Positions 17,874 through 27,214 of a DNA stretch of 44,663 nucleotides are shown here, piece after piece (within the stretch, counting starts at the first letter, position 1; the number at the start of each line of letters is the position of its first letter). Source of the DNA: Cytophagales bacterium (lineage in GTDB: Bacteria > Bacteroidota > Bacteroidia > Cytophagales > Spirosomataceae); the NCBI GenBank assembly GCA_024742395.1, contig JANSYO010000039.1:1-44663 (forward strand), given 5' to 3'. Below the pieces are notes generated by a model. It was not told the origin of the DNA and searched no databases. It saw nothing but the letters and a program-made list of their open reading frames with translations. Both the position numbers and the translations under genes were made by a program.

Positions 17874-19838
17874 ATGAAGCCTTACTGCAATTCTCTTATT
17901 TCATATTCAAGACGCAAAACCAATCAGGTAAAAATTGGCGAGTTAATGCTTGGTTCAGATTTCCCTATCAGGGTACAGTCTATGACGACTATAGACACCA
18001 TGGATACGGAAGGATCTGTACAGCAAAGTATCAGAATGATCAAAAGTGGCTCAGAACTGGTTAGAATAACCGCTCCTTCAGTAAAAGAAGCCCAAAATCT
18101 GGATAATATAAGGAAAGAGTTAAGAGAGAGAGGCTATGACACACCTTTAGTAGCCGATATACATTTCACTCCCAATGCCGCCGAACTGGCTGCCAGAATT
18201 GTAGAAAAAGTAAGGATTAATCCGGGAAACTATGCCGACAAAAAACGATTTCAGCATATAGATTACACCGATGAAACCTATCAGGATGAGCTGGCAAGAA
18301 TCAAAGAACGTTTTCTTCCTTTAGTTAAACTTTGTAAAGAAAACGGAACGGCCATGAGAATTGGAACAAATCACGGTTCTCTTTCTGACCGTATTTTGAG
18401 TAGATATGGTGATACACCTCTCGGAATGGTGGAGTCGGCTTTGGAGTTTCTGAGGATTTGTGAAGATGAAGGCTTTTATGATATTGTTATTTCTATGAAG
18501 TCTTCTAACCCTCAGGTGATGGTTCAGGCATACAGACTTTTGGTGCAAAGATTAGACGAAGAAGGTTTAAAGCCTTATCCCCTGCATTTAGGAGTAACTG
18601 AAGCCGGAGAAGGCGAAGATGGACGAATTAAGTCGGCCATGGGTATTGGTACTTTGCTTGAAGATGGACTAGGAGACACAGTACGGGTTTCATTAACAGA
18701 AGAACCGGAATTTGAGGCACCCGTAGCTCGTTCATTAATTGATAGATATACAAACAGGGCCTCATTAAGTAGCCCAATTGCGGAAATAAAGAAAAACCCG
18801 ATTGACCCCTATTCATACAAAAGAAGAGAAACAATAGAGGTTTCAAATTTTGGCGAAACAAATGTGCCGAGAGTAATTGCAGATTTTTCGCAAACAGGTG
18901 TAAAGTCAGTGGATGACCTAAAAGCAATCGGTCACTTTTATTTACCTGCCACGGATAAGTGGGCAATGAATGATCTTGGTGCAGATTACATCTATTCGGG
19001 AGCTAAACCGGTGCAATTCATGTTGCCAAACGGATTGAAAGAGATTCAGGATTTTGATATTTGGTCAAAAGCAGAAGATCAAAAAAACAAAGTTCCGTTT
19101 TTATCAACCTCTCAATATCTCGACAAAGGAGAGGTTCACCCTTCTTTAAATATTGTGTCAGTAAAAGCTGATAATTTATCAGAAGATTTATTTAATGCTT
19201 TAGCAAATAGTTCAAAAACAGTAGTACAACTAAGTACTTCAAATGCCCATGCTATGGCAGAAATGAGGAGATTTTTTATTGAATTAGTCAATAAAAGCAT
19301 AAAAATCCCCGTAATACTTTCTTCTCATTATACTAATATCAGCGAATCCGATTTTCAACTTTACTCGGCTACAGATTGTGGTGCCTTATTGATTGATGGC
19401 TTTGGGGATGGTATCACGCTCTCTTTTGACCATAATCTTAGCAACGAAACAAGAAAAGTAGTCAATAGTACTTCTTTTGGTATTTTGCAGGCAGCAAGAA
19501 CCAGAATTACAAAAACCGAATACATCAGCTGTCCATCTTGTGGTCGTACCCTTTTTGATTTACAGGAAACTACCGCAATGATCAGAAAAAGAACTGACCA
19601 CCTGAAAGGAGTAAAAATTGGTATCATGGGTTGCATAGTCAATGGCCCTGGAGAAATGGCCGATGCCGATTACGGTTACGTAGGTATAGGAAAAGATAAA
19701 ATCTCATTATATAGAGGTCAGAATGTGGTGAAAAGATCTGTACACTCTGACAATGCCGTAGATGAGTTAATTGAATTAATCAAAGAAGACGGAAACTGGA
19801 TAGAACCAAGTAAAGTAGAAGACGCCCTGGTGGCCTAA
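17874..19838 (+). CDS. ispG: IspG, 4-hydroxy-3-methylbut-2-enyl diphosphate synthase, long form
   Basis: This is the penultimate enzyme of the MEP isoprenoid pathway, reducing MEcPP to HMBPP with a 4Fe-4S cluster. The N-terminal TIM barrel carries IRVQSMTTIDTMDTEGSV and LVADIHFTPNAA; the C-terminal ferredoxin-like domain carries cluster cysteines in SCPSCGRT and GCIVNGPGEMADADYGYVG. At 654 residues it is far longer than the ~370-residue E. coli enzyme, because it has the extra central domain (about residues 330-540) found in Bacteroidota, Chlamydiae and plants. The gene leads a run of small co-directional genes (14 bp to the next), which may be co-transcribed. Confidence 0.97.
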   Translation: MKPYCNSLISYSRRKTNQVKIGELMLGSDFPIRVQSMTTIDTMDTEGSVQQSIRMIKSGSELVRITAPSVKEAQNLDNIRKELRERGYDTPLVADIHFTPNAAELAARIVEKVRINPGNYADKKRFQHIDYTDETYQDELARIKERFLPLVKLCKENGTAMRIGTNHGSLSDRILSRYGDTPLGMVESALEFLRICEDEGFYDIVISMKSSNPQVMVQAYRLLVQRLDEEGLKPYPLHLGVTEAGEGEDGRIKSAMGIGTLLEDGLGDTVRVSLTEEPEFEAPVARSLIDRYTNRASLSSPIAEIKKNPIDPYSYKRRETIEVSNFGETNVPRVIADFSQTGVKSVDDLKAIGHFYLPATDKWAMNDLGADYIYSGAKPVQFMLPNGLKEIQDFDIWSKAEDQKNKVPFLSTSQYLDKGEVHPSLNIVSVKADNLSEDLFNALANSSKTVVQLSTSNAHAMAEMRRFFIELVNKSIKIPVILSSHYTNISESDFQLYSATDCGALLIDGFGDGITLSFDHNLSNETRKVVNSTSFGILQAARTRITKTEYISCPSCGRTLFDLQETTAMIRKRTDHLKGVKIGIMGCIVNGPGEMADADYGYVGIGKDKISLYRGQNVVKRSVHSDNAVDELIELIKEDGNWIEPSKVEDALVA

Positions 19839-19851
19839 AGCATAAAATAAA

Positions 19852-20049
19852 ATGAGTAAAATAAAGGAATACCTTAAACTTACCCCCGTAGCAAGTTATT
19901 TTGTCCGGGTATTTAAGAAAGACAAAGAAGGAAAATACCCAACCAGCACAAACCTAAAGATGATGCATGGCATCAATAAGATCTCCATTGTGATGTTCAG
20001 CATTTGTGTATTGGTTCTAATTTATCGCTTCTTTATCAGAGGCTATTAA
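19852..20049 (+). CDS. Small membrane protein, DUF6728-like
   Basis: A 65-residue protein with a basic N-terminal half (MSKIKEYLKLTPVASYFVRV, then FKKDKEGKYPTSTNLKMMHG) and one C-terminal membrane span (ISIVMFSICVLVLIYRFFI). It resembles the small conserved Bacteroidota family annotated as DUF6728; that match is from memory. It begins 13 bp after ispG and ends 14 bp before the MmcQ gene, so it is probably co-transcribed. Function unknown. Confidence 0.7.
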   Translation: MSKIKEYLKLTPVASYFVRVFKKDKEGKYPTSTNLKMMHGINKISIVMFSICVLVLIYRFFIRGY

Positions 20050-20063
20050 ATTCTATTAAATAA

Positions 20064-20420
20064 ATGGATCTGGAGCTATTCAGAGAGTATTGCCTAAATA
20101 AAAAGGGGGTAACTGAGGAATTACCTTTTGGCCCTGATACCCTTGTATTCAAGGTAATGGGGAAGGTATTTGCCCTAACCCCTCTAGATGAGCCAGACCT
20201 AAGAATAAGCCTGAAAAATACCCCCGATAAAAATCTTGAACTCAGGGCAGAATATCCCGGTATTCAGGGAGCCTTTCATATGAATAAAAAGCACTGGAGT
20301 ATGTTTCTGATGCGTGAAGGTATTCCTACACAAGTTCTGTTAGATTGTACAGACGACTCTTACAACTTAGTAGTGGCCGGTCTCACTAAAAAACTAAAAA
20401 ACGAACTGGGTGCTCTTTGA
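20064..20420 (+). CDS. MmcQ/YjbR family protein
   Basis: A 118-residue MmcQ/YjbR-like protein of normal length with the CyaY-like alpha-beta fold. Family signatures seen are EELPFGPDTLVFKVMGKVFAL, split here as the N-terminal PFGP and KVMGKVFAL strands, and FHMNKKHWSMFLMREG, where the NKKHW motif is diagnostic. Members are described as possible DNA-binding proteins, but their role is not established. It lies between the small membrane protein and a secreted protein in the ispG run. Confidence 0.9.
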   Translation: MDLELFREYCLNKKGVTEELPFGPDTLVFKVMGKVFALTPLDEPDLRISLKNTPDKNLELRAEYPGIQGAFHMNKKHWSMFLMREGIPTQVLLDCTDDSYNLVVAGLTKKLKNELGAL

Positions 20421-20433
20421 CGAAATTACAGCT

Positions 20434-20973
20434 ATGAAGAAATCTTTTTTTATCCTCTTACTATTCATTGCACCATTAAGTTATGCTCAGCAAGATACTT
20501 TGGTCACTCTGACAGACAGCATTCCTAAACCTCAAATCGTAGAATTCAAATCCTACAAAATGACTGTACCAGATGGCTGGGACATAAAAAAGGGCTGCGT
20601 AGAAAACCAATGTACCATGACCTCCAAAAGAGATACACTCCTTGATTTCGATGTTTATATTGAGAGTATCAATTTGACAGTGAATAAGCTGTCAAATCCG
20701 AATTATACAGTAGATAAATACGCCAATTATTCCATTGGGTACTTGCCAAAAGTGGTTCAGAACTTTAAGGTAATTGAAAGGAAAAAACTCAGATCAAATG
20801 CCTATCGGGTAACCTATGCGGGAATCAAAAATGGGTTGGAACAAACCTGGAGACAGTATTATTACATAAAATCGCAAAAGGTATTTATTGTCACTTTTTC
20901 TGCTGAAACTCGAAAATATGAGTTCTATCAGCCGGTTATTGAACCTTATTTAGATAGCTTTAAACTTAAATAA
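20434..20973 (+). CDS. Secreted hypothetical protein
   Basis: A 179-residue exported protein. I chose the ATG at 20434 because it places a clear signal peptide (MKKSFFILLLFIAPLSYAQ) at the N-terminus; an upstream start at 20410 would add residues before the signal and overlap the preceding gene. The mature part contains KMTVPDGWDIKKGC and ends with YQPVIEPYLDSFKLK, a pattern like PsbP/DUF1795-type proteins that start with a 'P-GW' strand and end with a helix. The resemblance is weak. Two cysteines (GCVENQC) may form a disulfide. No function can be assigned. Confidence 0.7.
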   Translation: MKKSFFILLLFIAPLSYAQQDTLVTLTDSIPKPQIVEFKSYKMTVPDGWDIKKGCVENQCTMTSKRDTLLDFDVYIESINLTVNKLSNPNYTVDKYANYSIGYLPKVVQNFKVIERKKLRSNAYRVTYAGIKNGLEQTWRQYYYIKSQKVFIVTFSAETRKYEFYQPVIEPYLDSFKLK

Positions 20974-20978
20974 AGTTT

Positions 20979-21368
20979 GTGTATCTATTTGTTTACGGTA
21001 CTTTGATGCGAAAATGCAAGACCAATGAATGGTCTGTTTATTTGCAAAAGAATGCCAAATATATGGGAGAAGCTAAGGTAAAAGGTGAGCTCTATAAAAT
21101 AGATTTTTATCCGGGTCTAGTCAGTGGCGATGGCTGGGTATATGGTGAAGTCTATCAATTGAAAAACCCCGAGTCTACCCTTCATTTTCTTGATCAATAC
21201 GAAGACTATCAGGAGGGTGACACTGAAAACTCTTTATACCTGAGACAAGAAACTAGTGTGGTTCTACTTAAAGAAAAGAAAAGCCTCCAATGCTTGGCTT
21301 ATTACTACAATAAGAGCATTGAAGGCTTAAAAAAGTATACAGACGGTAAATTCTCAGAAGCTCTGTAA
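20979..21368 (+). CDS. Gamma-glutamylcyclotransferase-like (AIG2) protein
   Basis: A 129-residue protein of the GGCT/AIG2 fold. YLFVYGTLMRKC at the start is the diagnostic YGTL substrate-binding loop, and FLDQYEDYQEGDTENSLYLR carries the conserved glutamate region. These enzymes cyclise gamma-glutamyl groups or act on gamma-glutamylamines; the exact substrate is unknown. Translation appears to start at GTG (20979), since the family begins right at this YLFVYGTL strand and no ATG lies upstream in frame nearby. It starts 5 bp after the previous stop and ends convergently, 2 bp from the gldC stop. Confidence 0.88.
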   Translation: MYLFVYGTLMRKCKTNEWSVYLQKNAKYMGEAKVKGELYKIDFYPGLVSGDGWVYGEVYQLKNPESTLHFLDQYEDYQEGDTENSLYLRQETSVVLLKEKKSLQCLAYYYNKSIEGLKKYTDGKFSEAL

Positions 21369-21370
21369 GC

Positions 21371-21727
21371 TTATTGCTGCGACTGCTGGCTTTGTTTTTT
21401 AGCCTGCTCTTCTAAATGTTTCGCAATGGTTTGACCCGCATTATGTAAAGATTCGATGATGACAGGATCCTGCGTACTGTCTTTCACCATTTGAGAAAGG
21501 TTACCTATCAGATCTACAACAAAATGATTCATTTCATCAACCGGCATATCTTTGGTCCAAAGATTAATCCCCAAAAGGCCCTTATGATATTGATCCCAAA
21601 CACCTATTGAAATGGCCTTTGTTTCATTAATGCCCTCGTTTGGATTCTCCGTGGCATCCCAAAATATTTTATCGGGTACTCTATTGTCGTCTAACTCTAC
21701 CGTAAAATTTATCTCTGATTTTTTCAT
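21371..21727 (-). CDS. gldC: Gliding motility protein GldC
   Basis: A 118-residue protein matching the GldC family: MKKSEINFTVELDDNRVPDK, then IFWDATENPNEG and the core AISIGVWDQYHKGLLGINLW with DMPVDEMNHF. GldC is a cytoplasmic protein linked to gliding and type IX secretion in Bacteroidota, and it also occurs in non-gliding members. The C-terminus is a Gln/Ser/Lys-rich tail. It is isolated from other gld genes, which is usual for gldC. Confidence 0.93.
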   Translation of the reverse strand: MKKSEINFTVELDDNRVPDKIFWDATENPNEGINETKAISIGVWDQYHKGLLGINLWTKDMPVDEMNHFVVDLIGNLSQMVKDSTQDPVIIESLHNAGQTIAKHLEEQAKKQSQQSQQ

Positions 21728-21763
21728 TCTCGCTAATTTTTCGCAAAAGTAGCCAATATGAGG

Positions 21764-22672
21764 TCAATTTGGAAGTTTTCTCTTATAAGTTAAGTCATAG
21801 GCTGGCAATAAATCCCCATTGGCTTCTTTTTGCGTTTCACTGTACTGCCTCACCGTATTGTCGTCAAGCTTAAAGAAAGTCAATGTTCCTTTAAGCCCTT
21901 CTTTATCTATGAACTCAAATCGCATGGCATTTTCTTTCAAAATACCCTTTGAAAAGGTTTGACGGTCATCTAGCGATCCTTGCCAGTGCTGTTCCCAATA
22001 TCCTTTTTCTGAATTGTAATAATTCAAACTTTTGCCTTCATGCGTATTAATGAGAGAGGTCCAATTTTCCAGAATTGCACAACCTTGCGAAACCGATTCA
22101 ATTTTACTGAAACCCACCAAATTAGCTCCTCCGGTCGGATAAACATCCCATTCTCCAATCCAGTAATCCAGCTCTCTGAATTTAGGATCATACTTGCATG
22201 GATAAGCCTGCTTTTCCAGTTTCTCTTTCAGCTGCAAGAATTTTTCTGTTTGCCGGATATTCGCAAAATGCGGTTCTTCTTCAAACTCCTTTAACCCTTT
22301 ATAGCCTTTGTCTACAGCCTTTTCCAGCCAATTCAGAGCCGTTTCCTTTTCACCTTTTAAGGAGTAGATTTTTGCCAGCCGAGACCAGGCCGTATAAGTT
22401 AGTGCAGGTACCTTGTCCTGATTAAGCTCCAGGCTTTTCTTAATTAATTCTATACCTTTCTCAAGCTCACCTGTTCTGTAATGAACATACCCGTACCGGT
22501 AGGTTACCAGAGCATTGGAGGGGTCCTCTTCAATTAATTCGCTGTACAGAGCCTTGGCTTCTTCAAAATGATCAGTGTAATACAATGAATCTGCCAGGGC
22601 TCGTTTTTCCTGGGCAAATACAAGCGAACTAAAAAGCAGTGAAATGAGAAGTACTAATCTGGTCTTTTGCAT
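21764..22672 (-). CDS. Secreted TPR protein with DUF1579-like C-terminal domain
   Basis: A 302-residue exported protein. I start it at ATG 22672 (MQKTRLVLLISLLFSSLVFAQ signal); an in-frame TTG six codons upstream is less likely. Residues ~25-140 are TPR repeats (ALYSELIEEDPSNALVTYRYG, then YSLKGEKETALNWLEKAVDKG). Residues ~160-300 form a domain beginning with LDYWIGEWDVYP, a signature of lipocalin-like DUF1579-type domains. This TPR-plus-DUF1579 layout is common in Bacteroidota. The function is unknown; small-molecule binding by the barrel is possible. Confidence 0.82.
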   Translation of the reverse strand: MQKTRLVLLISLLFSSLVFAQEKRALADSLYYTDHFEEAKALYSELIEEDPSNALVTYRYGYVHYRTGELEKGIELIKKSLELNQDKVPALTYTAWSRLAKIYSLKGEKETALNWLEKAVDKGYKGLKEFEEEPHFANIRQTEKFLQLKEKLEKQAYPCKYDPKFRELDYWIGEWDVYPTGGANLVGFSKIESVSQGCAILENWTSLINTHEGKSLNYYNSEKGYWEQHWQGSLDDRQTFSKGILKENAMRFEFIDKEGLKGTLTFFKLDDNTVRQYSETQKEANGDLLPAYDLTYKRKLPN

Positions 22673-22731
22673 AGAAGTTTTTTTTAACAAAACTCCTATT
22701 TATTCAGAAAGCATGCTTCACCCATTTTGGG

Positions 22732-23370
22732 CTAAATCAAATTGTCTTTTTCTGCGACTATCAAGGCGTCCGTTTTATTATTGACATGTAGCTTCTGATA
22801 AATATTCCGAATATGTGTTTTTACGGTTTCCATGCTAATAAAGAGATCGTCCGCAATAGAATGATAGGTCTTTCCCTTTGAAAGCAAGGCCAAAACCTCT
22901 GTTTCACGTTCAGATAAAGGTGTATCCTGACTTCTTTGAAACGATTTTACTACTAAAGAGGCTATTTTGGAGGACATAGGGGCTCCTCCTTTCATGAGTT
23001 CATCCAGTGCTTTTAATAAGCCTTCAGGGTCTGTATCTTTAGTCAAATAACCCATGGCTCCCGCCACAAGAGCATCGAAAACCATTTTGCTATCTTCATG
23101 CACACTTACTACTAAAATAACGGTTTTAGGTCTGGCTTTTTTAATTCTCTTTATTCCTTCAATTCCATGCATTTCAGGCATTTCTAAATCAATAATGACC
23201 AAATCGGGCTTGTCACTGCTCAATTTTTTGAGAGCAGGCACACAGGAAGGATAATCATTAACAACTACATACTCTGCATGTGTACCGATAATCTCTTTAA
23301 AGCCTTCACGTACATCATTGTTATCCTCTATGAGAACAACTCTGGTCAATGGTTTATATGTCTGTATCAT
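22732..23370 (-). CDS. NarL/LuxR-family response regulator
   Basis: A 212-residue response regulator. The receiver domain has the acidic pair Glu15-Asp16 (VLIEDN), phospho-acceptor Asp61 (VIIDLEMPEMHG) and Lys in TKDTDPEG. The C-terminal LuxR-type helix-turn-helix runs from LSERETEVLALLSKG through MTVKTHIRNIYQKL-like residues (here METVKTHIRNIYQKL). It is encoded just downstream of the propeller histidine kinase, with a 17-bp overlap of coding sequence, so the two are translationally linked and almost certainly partners. Its target promoters cannot be told from this window. Confidence 0.95.
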   Translation of the reverse strand: MIQTYKPLTRVVLIEDNNDVREGFKEIIGTHAEYVVVNDYPSCVPALKKLSSDKPDLVIIDLEMPEMHGIEGIKRIKKARPKTVILVVSVHEDSKMVFDALVAGAMGYLTKDTDPEGLLKALDELMKGGAPMSSKIASLVVKSFQRSQDTPLSERETEVLALLSKGKTYHSIADDLFISMETVKTHIRNIYQKLHVNNKTDALIVAEKDNLI

Positions 23371-26263
23371 TTTTATACGCTTTTTTAATTCTTATTTCTG
23401 TGCCTTCACCTACTGACGAAGTCATTTTTAAATCTGCCTTTATTTTTTCAGATCGGGTTTCCATATTCGTAAGACCATATCTTCCATTTTCTATTGAGTT
23501 TATCATATACCCAACGCCATTATCTCTAAGAAACAGTGTCCAGCTGCCCTTTTTAATGCTAAATCCAAACTCTACTTTAGATGCTTTGGAGTGCTTCAAG
23601 ACATTGGTCATTGCCTCCTTAAAAATCATTATTAGCTGCATACTATCCCCTGATTTTAAAATAACATCCTGCATTTCAGAAGTGATTTCAGAATTACACA
23701 GAAAATCTTGTTCACTGTATTGGAATAGCTTTTCTCCCATGTCTTTTATGTACATAGCTATTTCAGAAAAAATATTACTTTCAGGATTTATGGTCCAGAT
23801 AAAGTCTTTTGTATCACTGTAAAGCTTACGTGCATTCAGTTGTATTTGATTAAGTATTTTCTTCTCCTCAGCTCCGCTGTTTTTCATTTTTAGGTTCAAT
23901 ACTCCGGTTTGAGTGCTGATAGAAGCTAATCGGTTTCCTACCTCATCATGAAAATCCTGACCCAATTGCTGCCGAATTTCATTTTCTGCTTGTTCCTTCA
24001 ATTCACGTAAGCGTAAGGCCTCAGATATTTTCCTTTCTGCAGACCATCTTTGATAACGATATACTAAAAATGCTAAAATCAATACAGATAAACCCATAAA
24101 CCACCAGGTTCTGTAAAAGGGAGGTTTTATATGGATAGAATACTCCAATAGCTTAGACTCGTCCAGATCCAATACATTCTTTATTTGTAAGACATGCTCT
24201 CCTATGTCAATATTGGTAAGAAATAGGGAGCCATTCTCAGGCACTTCATTCCAGGAATGACCCTCTCCTTTCCATCGATAATAAAGAATGGCTCTGTTAG
24301 GATATTTCTGAGAAACCGCTTTAAAACTTAAGGAAAGACTATTGAGTTTATATGGTAAAACCAGGCCTTTTTCTGTTTCATAGTCTGACAATAAAAGAGT
24401 ATCAAACAAGAATGATTTTTGATCTAAAACAGGAGCATAAACTACTTCATTTACTTCTTCCAGGCTGTCTACCAGTTCAAAAAGGCCATAAATCGAACCG
24501 ATCCAAACATTGTTTTTATCATCAGCTATCAGAGAGTTTGAGTTGGTCTCCAGACCAGTAAAGCCTTCATGCTTTCCATAATATTTCTTAGAGAGAATCT
24601 TATTGGCAGAGGAGAATTGTATCTTCTCAATACCCTTTTCTGAGCCTATCCAAATATCATTGTTTTGGTCAATGGTCAGGTTATAAATCAGCTGAGAATG
24701 AAGCCCATCTTCCGTGTCAAAATTGAGTAACTCGCTGGTGTCAAAATCATATAAGTACAGGCCCGTCTCCAGCTCTGCCCAAAAAAGCCTGTTTTCTTTT
24801 TTATCATATGCAGACTGTAAAATATAATGCGATTTATCCATTTGTGCATTAGGCACAAGTACAGCTTTACCATGTTTAAAAAAGTAAAGTGAATCTAAAG
24901 TAAAGACGGCGTAAAAATCAGGAGCAATTTCTGCGGTACTATTTACCATGCTGGCAGTGGGCAGTAAATAATCGCTGTCTTGTGATGCGATAAAAAGGCC
25001 TTCAGATGTATCGTACATTTTTTCGCCTTTGCTGTTATATCTTAAAGTTACTCCAGCCGCTTTCTCTGGCCATTTGGCCGGCTTAGCTACTTTTTCTAAC
25101 TGTCCCCTCTGGTTAAGTATAAATTCGCCGTACCGCCTGAAAAAGAAATGTGGCCTACCTTGAGGATCAAAAACAACGTTTCTGAAATACTCAAAATCCA
25201 GCTCTTTGGTTGAAGGTACCCTACCAATTAACTTGTTATTTTTGATCAGAACAGTACCTTCATTGTAAGAAGTGGCATAAACTATAGCTTCGGGACTAAT
25301 GGCTATATTGTAAATGACCATTCCGCCTTTTGATAGATTATTAAAACTAATAACCGGCACTGACGGAACCTTGAAAAAGCCGTTACCATTTGTGGCTATC
25401 CATAGTACATTCTCCTTATCTTTCAAGAGGAGTCTGATAGGTGATTGTTTAATATCTGCTGTAAACAAGTCTTTTTGAGGTTCCAATCGATCATTTAAAA
25501 CTGTCAATTTCTCATGCCCAATCAAGTATAGTTCCTCTCCTGCTGATTGGAGAAAACCATGTTCCTCCGAATTAATTAAAACGCTTTTCCTCTTACTTAA
25601 AGGATGATTTAAATAGAGCTTACCGGCTTCAAGCGTATAAAGTGAATCCCTTGTAACAGGAACAAAATCAAAATTTCCCTTTTCTTTAATTCCGTGCTCT
25701 TTTGTTAGGGTAGTATCCGATACCAGAAAGATATTTTGAAAAAATGTAAGGAGGTAGAGTTCTCCATTTTTATCGGTTTTTAAACTTCTTATGGGTTCTT
25801 TGGGAGTAGACGATATAGCTTTCGATACTTTCTTTTCGGTATCAAATACTGATAATGTATAGTAACCCTCAACAAGATAAAGCTTGTTTCTTTTATTTAA
25901 GGACAGACTCATAACACTCTCCTTAGATGAGTAGAGGTTTTCGGTCTGGTAGGTATTTAAATTTAGTTTACTAAGCCCTTTGGGCGATGCGATATACAAA
26001 TTGTCACCAAGGATAACCAAATCATTTATTTCATTACTTATGAGTCCGTTTTCTTTTTTGAAGTTCCTGAAATGCTGGCCATCAAAGCGGCATAATCCAC
26101 CGCCCCTGGTACCTACCCACATAAAGCCGTGATGATCCTGAACCATGGCAGAAACCTGTGACTGCCCCAGTCCGTCCTGAACACCGTAATGCTCATAATA
26201 AACTCTTTGAGACCAAGCAGTTTCAACAAAGAAAAGAAGCAGAATGAATTGAAGTGTCCGCAT
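23354..26263 (-). CDS. Two-component regulator propeller-domain histidine kinase
   Basis: A 969-residue membrane sensor kinase, started at ATG 26263 so that the signal peptide MRTLQFILLLFFVETAWSQ is N-terminal (the upstream TTG at 26275 is less likely). The periplasmic part has Reg_prop beta-propeller motifs (VQDHHGFMWVGTRGGGLCRF, NDIWIGSEKGIEK, NNVWIGSIYGLFEL) and a Y_Y_Y domain before a membrane span at ~720-738. The cytoplasmic part is HisKA_3: DFHDEVGNRLASI with His772 as phosphorylation site, then an HATPase domain with DNGVGY and GRYGLTNMETR. Such kinases sense extracellular ligands, often glycans in Bacteroidota, but no carbohydrate genes adjoin this one. Confidence 0.95.
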   Translation of the reverse strand: MRTLQFILLLFFVETAWSQRVYYEHYGVQDGLGQSQVSAMVQDHHGFMWVGTRGGGLCRFDGQHFRNFKKENGLISNEINDLVILGDNLYIASPKGLSKLNLNTYQTENLYSSKESVMSLSLNKRNKLYLVEGYYTLSVFDTEKKVSKAISSTPKEPIRSLKTDKNGELYLLTFFQNIFLVSDTTLTKEHGIKEKGNFDFVPVTRDSLYTLEAGKLYLNHPLSKRKSVLINSEEHGFLQSAGEELYLIGHEKLTVLNDRLEPQKDLFTADIKQSPIRLLLKDKENVLWIATNGNGFFKVPSVPVISFNNLSKGGMVIYNIAISPEAIVYATSYNEGTVLIKNNKLIGRVPSTKELDFEYFRNVVFDPQGRPHFFFRRYGEFILNQRGQLEKVAKPAKWPEKAAGVTLRYNSKGEKMYDTSEGLFIASQDSDYLLPTASMVNSTAEIAPDFYAVFTLDSLYFFKHGKAVLVPNAQMDKSHYILQSAYDKKENRLFWAELETGLYLYDFDTSELLNFDTEDGLHSQLIYNLTIDQNNDIWIGSEKGIEKIQFSSANKILSKKYYGKHEGFTGLETNSNSLIADDKNNVWIGSIYGLFELVDSLEEVNEVVYAPVLDQKSFLFDTLLLSDYETEKGLVLPYKLNSLSLSFKAVSQKYPNRAILYYRWKGEGHSWNEVPENGSLFLTNIDIGEHVLQIKNVLDLDESKLLEYSIHIKPPFYRTWWFMGLSVLILAFLVYRYQRWSAERKISEALRLRELKEQAENEIRQQLGQDFHDEVGNRLASISTQTGVLNLKMKNSGAEEKKILNQIQLNARKLYSDTKDFIWTINPESNIFSEIAMYIKDMGEKLFQYSEQDFLCNSEITSEMQDVILKSGDSMQLIMIFKEAMTNVLKHSKASKVEFGFSIKKGSWTLFLRDNGVGYMINSIENGRYGLTNMETRSEKIKADLKMTSSVGEGTEIRIKKAYKNDTDI

Positions 26264-26371
26264 AAAAAAAGCCAAACCCGTTGAAGTAGGAATGGCGATT
26301 TAATTGGTTTTTAGTTGTTATCAAAATTGGAACTTAATTTGATACAACTTATCCCCCATTTTAGGGGAGAT

Positions 26372-27094
26372 CTAGATACTTCCAAAAACTCTTTTCAAAA
26401 GATCGGAAGTTCTGGCCAATGGATTCTCTCTGATTTTAGCTTCCTCATCTGCAATCATAAGAAAAAGTCCGTCAATTGCCTTCTGTGTAGCATAACCCTT
26501 CAAATCGGGATCAATGTCTTTAGTCAAAGGTATTTTATTGTAAACCGTAGCCAAATCAGTATAATATTTAGTTGCTTCTGTTTTGTTCAAGGCTTTCTCA
26601 ACCACGGGCATAAAGGCTGCAATAAGTTCCGGAGAAGTTGTTCTTTTAAGATATACCGTTGCGGCATCTTTCTCCCCTTTTAAAATGCTTAAAGCATCTG
26701 TAATAGTCATTTGTTTTATGGCACTCACAAAAATAGGTTTAGCTTCTTTTGCCGCTTCTTCTGCACCTCTGTTTAATGCCAGGACAAATTTATCTACCTC
26801 ACTGCCCAGTCCTATATTTCGCAAAGCGTTTTCAACACGCTGCACATCCTCTGGAAACGGGATTCTAATTCGAGCATTGCCAAAGTAGCCATTCTCTTTA
26901 GAAACCATATCTGCTCCGTGATCAATACCCACCTGAAGTGCTTCCTTAAGGCCTGCAGCAATGTCTTCTTTGCTCAAAGCACCACCGCCAGTAGAACCTA
27001 AAACTGCCTCTGCCACTTTACCCAGGTTTATTTTCTGAGCACATGAAGTAAAGAGGATGGTACAACCAAAGAATACTAATAGTAATTTTTTCAT
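26372..27094 (-). CDS. DUF4197 lipoprotein
   Basis: A 240-residue lipoprotein (lipobox LFTSC, cysteine about residue 18) of the DUF4197 family. Family motifs are seen in AAGLKEALQVGIDHG, NARIRIPFPEDVQRVE and the mostly helical remainder, with ITDALSILKGEKDAATVYLK and FMPVVEKALNK. Length is normal. Its function is unknown. It is transcribed toward the kinase gene but about 108 bp away, and is divergent from cinA. Confidence 0.9.
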   Translation of the reverse strand: MKKLLLVFFGCTILFTSCAQKINLGKVAEAVLGSTGGGALSKEDIAAGLKEALQVGIDHGADMVSKENGYFGNARIRIPFPEDVQRVENALRNIGLGSEVDKFVLALNRGAEEAAKEAKPIFVSAIKQMTITDALSILKGEKDAATVYLKRTTSPELIAAFMPVVEKALNKTEATKYYTDLATVYNKIPLTKDIDPDLKGYATQKAIDGLFLMIADEEAKIRENPLARTSDLLKRVFGSI

Positions 27095-27214
27095 TTTTAT
27101 TTGGATAGCAAAAAGCTATGTTAATTGGAATATTGGGCGAATTTAGGGAAATTCGAACCGTTTTTTAAGGAAACGAAAACCTGTTCAATTAATTAGAGCA
27201 AAGCCCGATTATTT

